A stretch of 51,233 nucleotides of DNA, taken from contig CAIMNS010000069.1 in assembly GCA_903842945.1 (NCBI GenBank), positions 1-51,233 of the forward strand, read 5' to 3'. The stretch is from an uncultured Burkholderiales bacterium. GTDB lineage: Bacteria; Pseudomonadota; Gammaproteobacteria; Burkholderiales; Burkholderiaceae_C. Below the pieces are notes generated by a model. It was not told where the DNA came from, did no database searches, and was given only the letters and a program-made list of their open reading frames with translations. Positions 18,799 to 28,676 of this stretch are shown one piece after another. Position 1 is the first letter of the stretch, and each line of letters opens with the position of its first letter. The position numbers and the translations under genes were made by a program.

Positions 18799-19092
18799 TT
18801 ACGTGGGGTTCAAGACTTCAGGAATATCGCGTGCGCCGTGCAATATGCGAACGATGGTGACCTGCTCTGTCGTGGACTCAAAAAAGATCACGTAGTTACC
18901 ATGTGCGCATGAGCGCAAGTCATCAGACAGCTCGGGCCGGCGCCGATAGCCCGCAGGGTTGAGACAAATCTTTTCGCAATGCGCACGCAACTCAGCCACG
19001 AAAGTTCCGGCGCGAACCGGATTGTCTTGTGCAATGTAGTCGCCGATCTCCTCAAGATCGAACGCTGCCAAGGGCGTTATCAGTAACTGCAT
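18799..19092 (-). CDS. parE: ParE/RelE-superfamily toxin
   Basis: MQLLITPLAAFDLEEIGDYIAQDNPVRAGTFVAELRAHCEKICLNPAGYRRRPEL...VIFFESTTEQVTIVRILHGARDI. Confidence 0.92.
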   Translation of the reverse strand: MQLLITPLAAFDLEEIGDYIAQDNPVRAGTFVAELRAHCEKICLNPAGYRRRPELSDDLRSCAHGNYVIFFESTTEQVTIVRILHGARDIPEVLNPT

Positions 19093-19358
19093 TAGCGAGC
19101 TTGGCGAGTCGCCTGCTGTGCGTATTTGGCTTGCAATCGATCAAACACTGGTTCCGCAGCAAGTGCTGCGCCGCTGGCCTTGCCTGCGGCAATATCATTT
19201 TTCAGAGCTTGTAGTTGAATGGCCTGCTGGCGCTCGGTGTCCTCGAGCAATCGCAGTCCAGCACGGACGACTTCGCTGACGTTGTTGTATCGACCGCTTT
19301 CGACTTGATCGCGGATGAAGCTCTCAAAATGCGGGCTCAGGGCAACGCTGGTGGGCAT
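19092..19358 (-). CDS. parD: ParD-type RHH antitoxin
   Basis: MPTSVALSPHFESFIRDQVESGRYNNVSEVVRAGLRLLEDTERQ; stop/start overlap with parE. Confidence 0.92.
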   Translation of the reverse strand: MPTSVALSPHFESFIRDQVESGRYNNVSEVVRAGLRLLEDTERQQAIQLQALKNDIAAGKASGAALAAEPVFDRLQAKYAQQATRQAR

Positions 19359-19369
19359 GAAGATCTCCT

Positions 19370-19386
19370 AATAGTTAATAACTATT
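19370..19386. promoter_or_regulatory. Inverted repeat AATAGTT-AAT-AACTATT upstream of parD; candidate autoregulatory operator
   Basis: Perfect 7-bp arms, 11 bp upstream of the parD ATG. Confidence 0.5.
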
Positions 19387-19583
19387 ATTATTTAACAATC
19401 AACAGGACATGTCAAGAATGGCCGAATGTTGACAGAATGGCCGGATGCCCACAGCCATTTGAGTCTGATGATTTGCAGACTAACACGAGTAACCGTCAGC
19501 GATTTTGCAGATGATCTTTTGATGTTACTTTTCGATCGCTCAAAGAAAACCCCTAAATAAATTAATCACTTAAGGTTTTAATT

Positions 19584-19674
19584 TGGCGGGAAAGGAGGGA
19601 TTCGAACCCTCGATACGGTAAATCCGTATACTGGATTTCGAGTCCAGCGCATTCGACCACTCTGCCACTTTTCC
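19584..19674 (-). tRNA. tRNA-Ser(CGA)
   Basis: Reverse complement GGAAAAGTGGCAGAGTGGTCGAATGCGCTGGACTCGAAATCCAGTATACGG...GAGGGTTCGAATCCCTCCTTTCCCGCCA: anticodon loop CTCGAAA, long variable arm, encoded CCA. Confidence 0.93.
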
Positions 19675-19737
19675 GCAGTATTTGCGTCTATAAGGGGATC
19701 TGTTCAAAAGTGATCTTGAAATTGAAATTTGGTGTTT

Positions 19738-20064
19738 TTAGACCAAATCCATATCACCTAAAAATTGGCCACCGCGCTCGATTTGGATGTCTCCGTATTG
19801 AAGAGATCCGGCAACTTTGCCTGTTGATCGAATGATCAAGAGCTCACGACTGATGACAGTTTGATTCAACTGGCCATGTACATCGATGAGGTTTGCTGTT
19901 GTGTTGCCAGAAACTGAGCCAGAAGGACCAATGAACACGTCTTGCGCTTCAATGTCGCCTTCAATTTGACCATCGATTTTGGCTTGATTTGGCGCCTTGA
20001 TGGAGCCTTGAAAAGTAACTCCGCGGCCGATAAAGATGCTGTTTTTGGAGGTGTTATCGTTCAT
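19738..20064 (-). CDS. Bactofilin A (polymer-forming cytoskeletal protein); ORF open from 20157
   Basis: GRGVTFQGSIKAPNQAKIDGQIEGDIEAQDVFIGPSGSVSGNTTANLIDVHGQLNQTVISRELLIIRSTGKVAGSLQYGDIQIERGGQFLGDM beta-helix repeats. Confidence 0.9.
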   Translation of the reverse strand: MNDNTSKNSIFIGRGVTFQGSIKAPNQAKIDGQIEGDIEAQDVFIGPSGSVSGNTTANLIDVHGQLNQTVISRELLIIRSTGKVAGSLQYGDIQIERGGQFLGDMDLV

Positions 20065-20207
20065 AAAGTGCCCATCAAGTTTAGGTTTTGGTGACCATGA
20101 TAATGTAAATTGCTTCAATTGTCTTGTTGCAACAGATGAAGCCTCGAGCAAATTCAAGGGTGTTGTTCAAGGGATACAGCGCTTGTCGAGTTCAAAACCC
20201 ATGATTT

Positions 20208-20468
20208 TTAGTGAGCATCTGGGAGTTCAATTTTGACTTCAAGCACTTCCAAATTGTCTTGTCTTTCCAAATTGACACGAATATCTTCGGGGTTGATGTT
20301 GACATATTTAGACAGTACCGCAATCAATTCCCTTTGCAGAGCAGGCAGATAATCGGGTTGAGAAGAGCGTCCATTGCCGCGTTCGTGGGCCAATATGATT
20401 TGCAAACGCTCTTTTGCAAGACTTGCAGTTTTCTTTCTCTCACCAAGAAGCATCGAAAGGATAGACAT
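20208..20468 (-). CDS. minE: Cell division topological specificity factor MinE
   Basis: [68 protein letters not shown]. Confidence 0.95.
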   Translation of the reverse strand: MSILSMLLGERKKTASLAKERLQIILAHERGNGRSSQPDYLPALQRELIAVLSKYVNINPEDIRVNLERQDNLEVLEVKIELPDAH

Positions 20469-20472
20469 TTGA

Positions 20473-21288
20473 TTATCGACCTCCAAAAATACGCTTCAAG
20501 AGTCCCGTCTTTTGCGGCTCTGTAAAGCGCAAAGGAATATCTTCCCCAAGGAAGCGAGTGATGACGTCCTTGTAGGCCTCAGACACATCGGTCTCTTTTA
20601 GATGAACGGCGGGAAGACCTTGATTTGAAGCTTGGAGAACACTTTCGGACTCTGGGATGACGCCAATCAAAGGAATTCGCAGGATGTCTTTGATGTCCTC
20701 CAATGAAAGCATCTGCCCTTCTTGGACCCGATTGGGGTTGTACCTGGTGATCAGGAGATGTTCTTTGATCGGTTCTGCACCTTGAATGGCACGCAAAGTT
20801 TTGCTGCTGAGCATGCCTAAAATTCGATCCGAATCTCTCACAGATGAGACCTCAGGGTTCGTCACGATCAAGGCCTCATCTGCAAAATGCATGGCCATCA
20901 TCGCGCCAGTTTCAATTCCAGCGGGTGAGTCGCAAACGATGTAGTCAAATCCCATGCCTTGGAGGTCATTTAATACACGCTCAACACCGTGCTGAGTGAG
21001 GGATTCTTTATCTCGAGTTTGAGACGCTGCAAGGACAAAAAGGTTGTCGCACAGCTTGTCTTTGATCAAGGCTTGGTTCAAGGAGGCTTCGCCATTGATG
21101 ACATTGATGAAGTCATAAACCACACGTCTCTCGCAGCCCATGATGAGGTCTAAATTTCTTAGGCCCACATCAAAATCGATGACGGCGGTTTTGAAGCCTT
21201 TAAGGGCCAAACCAGATGCAAAGCTTGCACTTGTGGTGGTTTTGCCAACACCACCTTTACCTGAGGTGACCACAACAATTTTTGCCAT
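20473..21288 (-). CDS. minD: Septum site-determining ATPase MinD
   Basis: [64 protein letters not shown]-terminal amphipathic GLLKRIFGG. Confidence 0.98.
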   Translation of the reverse strand: MAKIVVVTSGKGGVGKTTTSASFASGLALKGFKTAVIDFDVGLRNLDLIMGCERRVVYDFINVINGEASLNQALIKDKLCDNLFVLAASQTRDKESLTQHGVERVLNDLQGMGFDYIVCDSPAGIETGAMMAMHFADEALIVTNPEVSSVRDSDRILGMLSSKTLRAIQGAEPIKEHLLITRYNPNRVQEGQMLSLEDIKDILRIPLIGVIPESESVLQASNQGLPAVHLKETDVSEAYKDVITRFLGEDIPLRFTEPQKTGLLKRIFGGR

Positions 21289-21375
21289 AAAAAATACCTT
21301 TACTGATCCGAATCGATAACAAGTCCAAGTTTACTGGATGATGGACGCGCTTTACATGAACCCGAGAAATAGATT

Positions 21376-22167
21376 TCAGTCCAATTTGCGCATGACCAAC
21401 TTGTCCTCTTCAAGAAAGATTTGAGCGCTTTGGCCTTGAACATCTTTGGGTAAAGCGTTGTCACTGGTTCTATAAATGCCAGCAATCGAGAGCAACTCTG
21501 CCTCTAGGCATGAGGTAAAGATGCGAGCCGTGGCATCGCCTCTTGCACCCGCAATGGCTTTTCCCCGAAGAGGGGCATACACATGGATATGCCCATCGGC
21601 CATGACCTCTGCGCCTGCATTGACCATGGCCAAGATCACCAAGTCGCCACCACGTGCATAAATGTGCTGCCCTGATCTCAGGGGCTTGGTGATGATCATG
21701 GTGGGAGATTTCTCCGCAGGCACTTCTTGAACGAGCTCTTTGATGTCGATGATTTTTTCGTTCTGAGGGTGAGGGGCTCTTGATGCCTCGAGCTCTGCCG
21801 CATTGAAGTGTTTTTGTGCTTCTTTTTTTGAATGTGTGGTTGAGGGCAAAAAGGCCGATATCTCTGGCAATCCGAGTTGCTGGCCCATCTCAATGAATTG
21901 TTGTTGATGACTTTTAATGGCCCAAGGCTGAAGGTGATAGGTGCCAAGGAGGGCTTTGATACCTGCCAAATCTAGCTCAGGCAGATCTTCATCGTGAAGG
22001 GCCGTCAGATCGATCACGGCGGGCTCACCACTGAAAAAATCCGGCATATCAGCCAGTTTTTGGCTCAACTCGCTTTTAAGCAAGGTTAAATCTGGGCTTT
22101 TGACCACAAAAGAGATCAGTGGGAGATCTAAGTTTTTGATCTCAAAAGCAGTAATTTTGGGTTTCAT
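21376..22167 (-). CDS. minC: Septum site-determining protein MinC
   Basis: C-terminal [70 protein letters not shown]; upstream of minD. Confidence 0.95.
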   Translation of the reverse strand: MKPKITAFEIKNLDLPLISFVVKSPDLTLLKSELSQKLADMPDFFSGEPAVIDLTALHDEDLPELDLAGIKALLGTYHLQPWAIKSHQQQFIEMGQQLGLPEISAFLPSTTHSKKEAQKHFNAAELEASRAPHPQNEKIIDIKELVQEVPAEKSPTMIITKPLRSGQHIYARGGDLVILAMVNAGAEVMADGHIHVYAPLRGKAIAGARGDATARIFTSCLEAELLSIAGIYRTSDNALPKDVQGQSAQIFLEEDKLVMRKLD

Positions 22168-22515
22168 GGATGCATTTTAAAGTGTTAAATTGAGCGTTGT
22201 TTTAAAGCATATTTTGAAGAAAAGCATCTTTAAATACATCATGTTCATGATTTTTTGTTTTAATGAGGCCTAATTTTGCCATGATGCAATGTGTTTGGAT
22301 GAAATGAATCGAAGTTAAAAGTGCTCAGGTTCATGCGATTGACTTCAGAGTATGTTGATCCCTTGATTCTTTTTGGTCTTTAAATTTATTTGGGCTAAAG
22401 GCAAGAGGTTGACCTAGGAAATCTTGTTGGAGTATTTTTTGTCAAATAGGCTTGACGATTCAACCGAACCTTGGTCTTGAGAGACGGTCCCCCTACTTTT
22501 TAACAGTTGCGGTCA

Positions 22516-23625
22516 ATGCAAGAAATAAGTTGGTCAACTGCGGATGCTCGGCGCTTAAAAAAGCTCAGGCTTGAGGCTGGGCATGACCTTGTCCAATTCT
22601 CTAAGCTCAGTGCAGTGTCAGTGGCTCAAATCAGCCAGCTTGAAGAGTCAGGAAATTCACTTTTCTACAGCGAGAGGATTAAATATTCTGTTGGCAAGCG
22701 ATTGACGCTTTTGTTGCTCAAAGGCCAAAACGCTCGTGAAAATGGCATGCCTTTGGTGGATGAAAAGACCAGAAATAGCCATGTATCTTCTCATTCAGAA
22801 ATCAACGCGATTGCAGAAATGAGTCGTCGAAATTTAGATGCCAGCCCAATTAGGGATTTCTTCAATATTTTTGCTTACCGGCTGAGCCGTCTGGTCTTAT
22901 CAAAGTATGTGATGTCTTCGATTGGCATGGTGTTGCTGATGCTCGGTGTTTGGTTTTATGAGCGCCATACTGAAGACGATGTGTTGACTTCTGAATTGAA
23001 TGCACAACCCAAGCCTAAGCATGAAGTTTTGGCGAGTCTCTCCAGCAACTGGTTGGTTCATTGGCTTAGCCCATCGGCTCCTGAGCATCCCAAGTCGGCC
23101 CCAGAGAGTTCACAAGTCGTTAAGAAAACCCTGGTCACGACCAATCCGGCAGACAAAGTCCTGGCTCCAAGTGATCAGCTAGGCCGCGAGCTTTTAAACC
23201 CCCAAGCTTCAAGTTCTAACAGCGTGATGGCAAGCAACTCGCCCGAGATCAACCCTTCAAGCGTTTTGTCTGGAACGTCACTCAGCCCTATCATCACTGA
23301 AAACGCCAAAACGCCTGTCGACAGGACCAATGAGTGTGTTTTTACTGCTGAAGGGCCAGAAATTGTGCCGACGATGGCCTATAAACCCTCCAATTATGTT
23401 TATGTGGAGGCGCTTTCAGATGCCGTCATTTGCCTAGAGGACAGTCAAAAAAAGATCCATCGACTCAGTTTACAGGCGGGCGCTGCACAATCCGTCATGG
23501 GTTCTTCCCCATGGAAGCTCAGTCTGAAGGCCGCTCAGCAGGTGAGGGTGTTTTTTCAAGGCCAAAGGATGCAACTACCTGACGCCAACAATCAGACCAT
23601 TACCCTGATGGAGTACAGACCTTGA
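22516..23625 (+). CDS. RodZ-like protein 1 (N-terminal HTH, single TM, Ser/Pro-rich linker, C-terminal domain); ORF open from 22507
   Basis: HTH ARRLKKLRLEAGHDLVQFSKLSAVSVAQISQLEESGNSLFYSERIKYSVGKRL; TM VMSSIGMVLLMLGVWF; C-terminal IHRLSLQAGAAQSVMGSSPWKLSLKAAQQVRVFFQGQRMQLP. Confidence 0.7.
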   Translation: MQEISWSTADARRLKKLRLEAGHDLVQFSKLSAVSVAQISQLEESGNSLFYSERIKYSVGKRLTLLLLKGQNARENGMPLVDEKTRNSHVSSHSEINAIAEMSRRNLDASPIRDFFNIFAYRLSRLVLSKYVMSSIGMVLLMLGVWFYERHTEDDVLTSELNAQPKPKHEVLASLSSNWLVHWLSPSAPEHPKSAPESSQVVKKTLVTTNPADKVLAPSDQLGRELLNPQASSSNSVMASNSPEINPSSVLSGTSLSPIITENAKTPVDRTNECVFTAEGPEIVPTMAYKPSNYVYVEALSDAVICLEDSQKKIHRLSLQAGAAQSVMGSSPWKLSLKAAQQVRVFFQGQRMQLPDANNQTITLMEYRP

Positions 23626-23855
23626 TGGAGAGCTGGCGGTCAAGTTTGAGCTTGCAAGGTCGATTCCATTAAAAGCAATTCGAGTGTAGTTGGACATTTC
23701 AAAACTAGGGTTAACCCTATATTCTTAATGAATTTAGTTCTAAAGGATTCAAAAATGTCATATCTAGAAAAATCTAATCCCAAAGTTTAGGATTTTGTCA
23801 TTCCAAAATTACTTAAATTGCCTAAAATGATCTTCCCTTGTTAAAAAAGTGATTC

Positions 23856-24785
23856 ATGCAACTCATGTGGTTGTCCGGTCCTACCGGGCGCATTAAAACT
23901 ATATCCATCACCTCTGCAACGATCATTCGTGCAGCGTTGGGCTTGGCTATTTTTTTAGTGATCATGGGTTTTTTATTGAACTTGCTTGGATTGAGGATTG
24001 CCGTTGAGCACTCCCCGGAATTGGCCAGAAGCTTAGGTGGCGTCACCACCGAATCTGAGCAAATTCGCATGGAATCGATTTACAGAGAAAAGTTAGATCG
24101 AATGAATGTGGATTTGCAAGGCACGATTCGAGAGCTCAAGCAACTGGAGTCCATTAAAAACAAGTTCATGGAGATCGCCTCACCTCCTGGGTTCAAAGAA
24201 AAGGGAACCCAAAAAACAGACAGTTTGGGAGGCCCTTTTGTACCTTTGGATCTGAAGGGTTCGTTTTTTCGTCAGCCTCTTGATGTAGCATTTAAAACAG
24301 CCGAGCAAGATGTTGATCGCTTAAAAACCGTGGTCATGACCATGCAAACCCAATGGACGGATCAATTGAAATGGCTTCGAGCCTTGCCTTTGGGTATTCC
24401 AGTTGGTGGTGACTTTAGGTACACCAGCGGTTTTGGCATAAGAAACGATCCTTTTACAGGCCAGTTGGCCATGCATGAAGGGATTGATTTTTCTGCCGAA
24501 TCTGGCACGCCTGTCTTGGCCACTGCCGATGGTGTGGTGATCCGATCCGGTTGGGACCCCAGCTTTGGTAACGTCATTGAAGTGCGTCATGCCGAGGATT
24601 ACGTGACCAGATATGCTCATTTAAGAAAAAGAATTGTCATTGAGGGCGACCGCATTGAGCGAGGAACTCCCCTAGGACAGGTTGGCTCAACGGGGCGTTC
24701 AACGGGACCTCATTTGCATTATGAGATGTTTAGAAATGGGAGATTGATCAACCCCATTCAAATCATACCGATTACCCCAGGTTGA
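23856..24785 (+). CDS. M23-family metallopeptidase 1 (LytM domain), membrane anchored
   Basis: N-terminal TM; FGIRNDPFTGQLAMHEGIDFSAESGTPVLATADGVVIRSGWDPSFGNVIEVRHAEDYVTRYAHLRK...GSTGRSTGPHLHYEM. Confidence 0.95.
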   Translation: MQLMWLSGPTGRIKTISITSATIIRAALGLAIFLVIMGFLLNLLGLRIAVEHSPELARSLGGVTTESEQIRMESIYREKLDRMNVDLQGTIRELKQLESIKNKFMEIASPPGFKEKGTQKTDSLGGPFVPLDLKGSFFRQPLDVAFKTAEQDVDRLKTVVMTMQTQWTDQLKWLRALPLGIPVGGDFRYTSGFGIRNDPFTGQLAMHEGIDFSAESGTPVLATADGVVIRSGWDPSFGNVIEVRHAEDYVTRYAHLRKRIVIEGDRIERGTPLGQVGSTGRSTGPHLHYEMFRNGRLINPIQIIPITPG

Positions 24786-24811
24786 TCGCCTTTTTCACCG
24801 GAAAACACCGC

Positions 24812-25249
24812 ATGTTTGAAAAACTCAAAGACAAATCTTTAAATGCTTCCAACGAAAGGTTTGACACACTCATTGGTAAATCGGCTCAAATTTATGGTCG
24901 CTTGGTTTTGCTCGACAGCGTGCGCATCGATGGTAAGGTCATTGGAAACATTGAGACTGCACCTGACCACAAAGTCTCTGTTGCCATTGGGGCCACCGGA
25001 GAGGTCAAAGGGGACATCACCGCTCACAGGGTCATGGTGGCCGGCAAAATTGAAGGTAATATTTATGCCGATGAGCGAGTTGAGTTTCATAAGGACTCCA
25101 TTGTTCATGGAGACATTTCTTATGGCTCTATTGCCGTTGAACATGGTGCAAAACTATTGGGTTTGGTGATACAAAATTCTGGAAGCTCCAGTGCGCAAGC
25201 TGATGCAAAGAACGTGATTCACAATGCCCAAACCATCAAGCCCAATTGA
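24812..25249 (+). CDS. Bactofilin B; ORF open from 24782
   Basis: FDTLIGKSAQIYGRLVLLDSVRIDGKVIGNIETAPDHKVSVAIGATGEVKGDITAHRVMVAGKIEGNIYADERVEFHKDSIVHGDISYGSIAVEHGAKL. Confidence 0.93.
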   Translation: MFEKLKDKSLNASNERFDTLIGKSAQIYGRLVLLDSVRIDGKVIGNIETAPDHKVSVAIGATGEVKGDITAHRVMVAGKIEGNIYADERVEFHKDSIVHGDISYGSIAVEHGAKLLGLVIQNSGSSSAQADAKNVIHNAQTIKPN

Positions 25250-25481
25250 AGAGCCACTAGGGTAGTGTTGAATAGGTTCTGAAGAAAACCTTTTTTGAAA
25301 ATGAAATAATAGTTTCACCCTAAATTTATAGTAATTAAGTTCATATTTTCTTTCTCTTGCTCCTTAAATAATTCAAGTTAAATGCTTAAACTTGTGGCTT
25401 TTGTGCAGGTTTATTAAATACATTGTTTTCATAAAATCAAATCATGCAATTGTTTGTTAAAATTTTGGCCAAGGAGCAACC

Positions 25482-25883
25482 ATGACCAATCAGCCAGAAT
25501 CATTTGAGAGTGTCGTCATTGGCGATGGAGTTATCGTCAAAGGTACTTTCACCGTACCAGCAAAAGCCGTTGTCAATGGTGTCATTGAAGGTGACTTGAC
25601 CGCGGAGGAGGTTCTTGTTGGTCCAACTGGCAAGATCACAGGCCGCGTGTCGGCCAAAGTGCTTGACGTGCGGGGTGAACTGCACAACAACATCATCAGT
25701 GAAAAGAGCTTGATCATTCGCTCCACTGGAAAAATTGCGGGCAAGGTTCAATACGTCGAAATTGAAATTGAAAAAGGTGGCGAAGTTCAAGGTACCTTGA
25801 ATCAAACTGCCCCTGGTGCGCCTACCACTCCTGGAGCCCCACCCAGTCTGGCCGCTCCAAGTCAAACCATCGTGACCAACTGA
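25482..25883 (+). CDS. Bactofilin C
   Basis: VIGDGVIVKGTFTVPAKAVVNGVIEGDLTAEEVLVGPTGKITGRVSAKVLDVRGELHNNIISEKSLIIRSTGKIAGKVQYVEIEIEKGGEVQG. Confidence 0.93.
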   Translation: MTNQPESFESVVIGDGVIVKGTFTVPAKAVVNGVIEGDLTAEEVLVGPTGKITGRVSAKVLDVRGELHNNIISEKSLIIRSTGKIAGKVQYVEIEIEKGGEVQGTLNQTAPGAPTTPGAPPSLAAPSQTIVTN

Positions 25884-25909
25884 TTTTTATTTATTGATCT
25901 AATTTACCC

Positions 25910-26950
25910 ATGAGTTTCACCAACACATTGTGGATGTGGTTGAGTTCCATGCCGCAAATTGTGGTTGGAGGATGGACGCGTGAGTACCAAGACGCGCGTA
26001 TCATTTGGGAGCAAAATGGGGATCTCAAATATTTCAACATCTCCTCCAAGGTACAGCGACTTTTTGTCAGAGGTGGAATTGTTCTATCCGGCACAATGCT
26101 TTCAGTCATCCTTGTGCTTTTTATCATCACCTTGGACTTGTACCTGACAAGAGCCAAGTTAGAGCAATCCCACCAAGCTGTTTTTAAAGCATTGATCAGC
26201 TCCTCCTTTGAGCTCGATCCTTCCGAGGCCACCGAAATTTCTGAAGACCAGATGCTCAGTTTGGCCCAAACCATTCGAGATCGAGATATGAGCATTCGTC
26301 GCTTTGTGGATACCTCCATGGTGGCTGTGGAACAAGAAAACACCAGCATGAAGAGTCAACTTGACTCTTCAGGTTTGACAGAAAAAGTCATCAATATCAT
26401 TCAAAGAAACTCACCCAATGGGGGGTTCACCTTGAACAACGATTTAAAGTCCAATCCCCTTTTAAAGGGTAAAGTTGCCAATGAGTTGGCCTCCAACAGG
26501 TCCATGAGGGAAGTTTTGGCCGCATTGCCTTCGGCCATGCCACTTTCATCTTATTCCGTCAGCTCAGATTTTGGAGTGAGAAGACATCCTTTTACCAATC
26601 AGCCTCATTTCCATACGGGTGTAGACTTGATCAACGAAGCCAAAGACGATAAAGTTCATGCTGTAAAGCCAGGTGTGGTGGTGATGGCCAGTGTTCATTC
26701 AACCTATGGCAACACGGTCGTGGTTAGACATTCAAATGGGATAGAGTCCCTTTATGCCCATTTGGCCAGTATGATGGTCAAAGTCGGAGAGACAGTCACC
26801 ACGGACACCCTCATTGGCTACGTGGGGAACACGGGTGTTTCGACTGGCAAGCATTTGCATTTAGAAATATTGGTTGGCGGCTATCCAGTCAACCCACAAA
26901 AGGTCATCAGAACTGCACAGTATGTTCAAGAGATTCAAAACCAGAAATAA
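25910..26950 (+). CDS. M23-family metallopeptidase 2 (LytM domain), membrane anchored
   Basis: TM GGIVLSGTMLSVILVLFIITLDLYL; SSDFGVRRHPFTNQPHFHTGVDLINEAKDDKVHAVKPGVVVMASVHSTYGNTVVVRHSNGIESLYAHLASM...GVSTGKHLHLEI. Confidence 0.95.
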   Translation: MSFTNTLWMWLSSMPQIVVGGWTREYQDARIIWEQNGDLKYFNISSKVQRLFVRGGIVLSGTMLSVILVLFIITLDLYLTRAKLEQSHQAVFKALISSSFELDPSEATEISEDQMLSLAQTIRDRDMSIRRFVDTSMVAVEQENTSMKSQLDSSGLTEKVINIIQRNSPNGGFTLNNDLKSNPLLKGKVANELASNRSMREVLAALPSAMPLSSYSVSSDFGVRRHPFTNQPHFHTGVDLINEAKDDKVHAVKPGVVVMASVHSTYGNTVVVRHSNGIESLYAHLASMMVKVGETVTTDTLIGYVGNTGVSTGKHLHLEILVGGYPVNPQKVIRTAQYVQEIQNQK

Positions 26951-27515
26951 CAGTGGCGACGATGACAAATCCATACCTCACACCAAAAATCAAGCGCCTG
27001 TCGCAGGGGCTGAAGATAGCATGCCTAGCCAGGTTGATGTTGCAACGAGTGTTGTCAACAGTGAGCCACCTCACCTTACCCCCCCCATCATTGAACCCTT
27101 TATAAACGCCATGTCTACACCGCCCATTGAAAATACAGCCGACTTAGCTACCTCCCTTGCACAAGTGCCTAGGGCCAATGTGATGGACATGATTGCGCCA
27201 GCCAATAGCAAACCTTCTATTTTGAGCGAGGGTTTTTCTTTTCGAGGAGAGATCAACGCCAAGGGTGCTATCCACGTTGAGGGGACTTTAAATGGGCAAA
27301 TTCAGGTCAACGAGTTGACCATTGGCTCCAAAGGCGCTGTGGAAGGCGTGGTCAGTTGTCACAGCTTGCACATCAAAGGAAAGTTTGCTGGCACGGCGAT
27401 TTGTAATGAACTGATCGTCACTTCCTCTGCCTCCGTGGATGGGCATGTTGTTTACCAAACGCTCTCCGTACAAAAGGGCGCCTCGATCAAGGGCGAGTTG
27501 CTGTTAGACAAGTAA
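26922..27515 (+). CDS. Bactofilin D with long N-terminal extension; ORF open from 26874
   Basis: GFSFRGEINAKGAIHVEGTLNGQIQVNELTIGSKGAVEGVVSCHSLHIKGKFAGTAICNELIVTSSASVDGHVVYQTLSVQKGASIKGELL; overlaps the M23 gene end. Confidence 0.9.
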   Translation: MFKRFKTRNNSGDDDKSIPHTKNQAPVAGAEDSMPSQVDVATSVVNSEPPHLTPPIIEPFINAMSTPPIENTADLATSLAQVPRANVMDMIAPANSKPSILSEGFSFRGEINAKGAIHVEGTLNGQIQVNELTIGSKGAVEGVVSCHSLHIKGKFAGTAICNELIVTSSASVDGHVVYQTLSVQKGASIKGELLLDK

Positions 27516-27551
27516 TCAATTCCTCACTCTCTTGCCGCTGAAAGTAATGCA

Positions 27552-28676
27552 ATGACTGTAGACAACGATATCAATGGATCATTGTTAAAAATTAGGCGAG
27601 AGAGCTTGGGTTGGACTTTGGCCGATATGGCTGTCAGAGCATGTTTGTCCACCAAGCAAGTGAGACAACTTGAAGAGGGCGGGGACAATTCTTTTTACAG
27701 TCACGCCATCAAGTTGACAGTGGCGAAGAAAATTGCACTGATCTTAAATGTCACTGAAGATGAGCTTTTTTTCCGCACACCAGTACCTCTCCCTTTGAGC
27801 GAGTTAGAGGACTCTTTAAAAGAAGAAAGCTTGCATTTGGAGGATCATCTTGAAGGTCATCTGGATCTGAGCAGTCATCCATTGCCAAAAGAATCTGTTG
27901 CTGAGAAGAGTTCAAGCGAGGCGGCATCTAAAGTCTTGGTCTCAAGTGCAGATCCCAAAGCTTCATTTGCGTCTATTTTGACGCGCTCGCAGTCATCATC
28001 AGAAGACCTAGACGCCTTGTTGCTACAAGAAGATGAAGTGCAGCAATCCTCAGTTGACGGTCAAGATGCGGTCAAAAAGCTTGCCTCACAACAAGTTCAC
28101 GGGAATTTTACAGCGCCCTCAGCAAGTGAGCTCAACCATCTGGAGACTGCTGGGCTACCTTCTACACCTTCACCAATTACCTTGTCCTCCGCTTCAAGCT
28201 CCTTGTCAGAAGACCAGCATTCAAACGGACAAAGTGTTTGGCTCAAACTGATATTGGGTATTTTGGTCTTCATCGGTGCATTGCTGATCGTTGCTCCAAA
28301 ATCTTTGGATGGTTTCGTGAGTTTGATTGAGAGCCGCTTTAAAAAGATGGATTCTTCTATCGATGTTCCCGCAAATGCAAATATACAAGCGACGCAAGTA
28401 TTGCCCATTTTAGACACGACTCAATTGGATACGCCCGTTGAAGCCGCCAAAGCGGTCAATTCAAGTGGCTTGGACATGAACAAAGCCCCCTCAAGTTCAA
28501 TCCCACCATCCTCGTCACCATCTCCAGCAGTCAGTCCCACCAACACCTCACCAGCCCTACCCAATGGGAATTCGCAAGGCATTGGTGTGACCAATGCACC
28601 CGTCAAAACCCAAGCTCCCACCAATACTCAGCAGGCGCTACAACCTGCACCAGCCTCTGTTTTGCCTGGACAGTAG
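27552..28676 (+). CDS. RodZ-like protein 2 (N-terminal HTH, TM, Ser/Pro-rich C-terminus)
   Basis: SLLKIRRESLGWTLADMAVRACLSTKQVRQLEEGGDNSFYSHAIKLTVAKKIALILN parallels RodZ-like 1; TM VWLKLILGILVFIGALLIVAP. Confidence 0.68.
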   Translation: MTVDNDINGSLLKIRRESLGWTLADMAVRACLSTKQVRQLEEGGDNSFYSHAIKLTVAKKIALILNVTEDELFFRTPVPLPLSELEDSLKEESLHLEDHLEGHLDLSSHPLPKESVAEKSSSEAASKVLVSSADPKASFASILTRSQSSSEDLDALLLQEDEVQQSSVDGQDAVKKLASQQVHGNFTAPSASELNHLETAGLPSTPSPITLSSASSSLSEDQHSNGQSVWLKLILGILVFIGALLIVAPKSLDGFVSLIESRFKKMDSSIDVPANANIQATQVLPILDTTQLDTPVEAAKAVNSSGLDMNKAPSSSIPPSSSPSPAVSPTNTSPALPNGNSQGIGVTNAPVKTQAPTNTQQALQPAPASVLPGQ

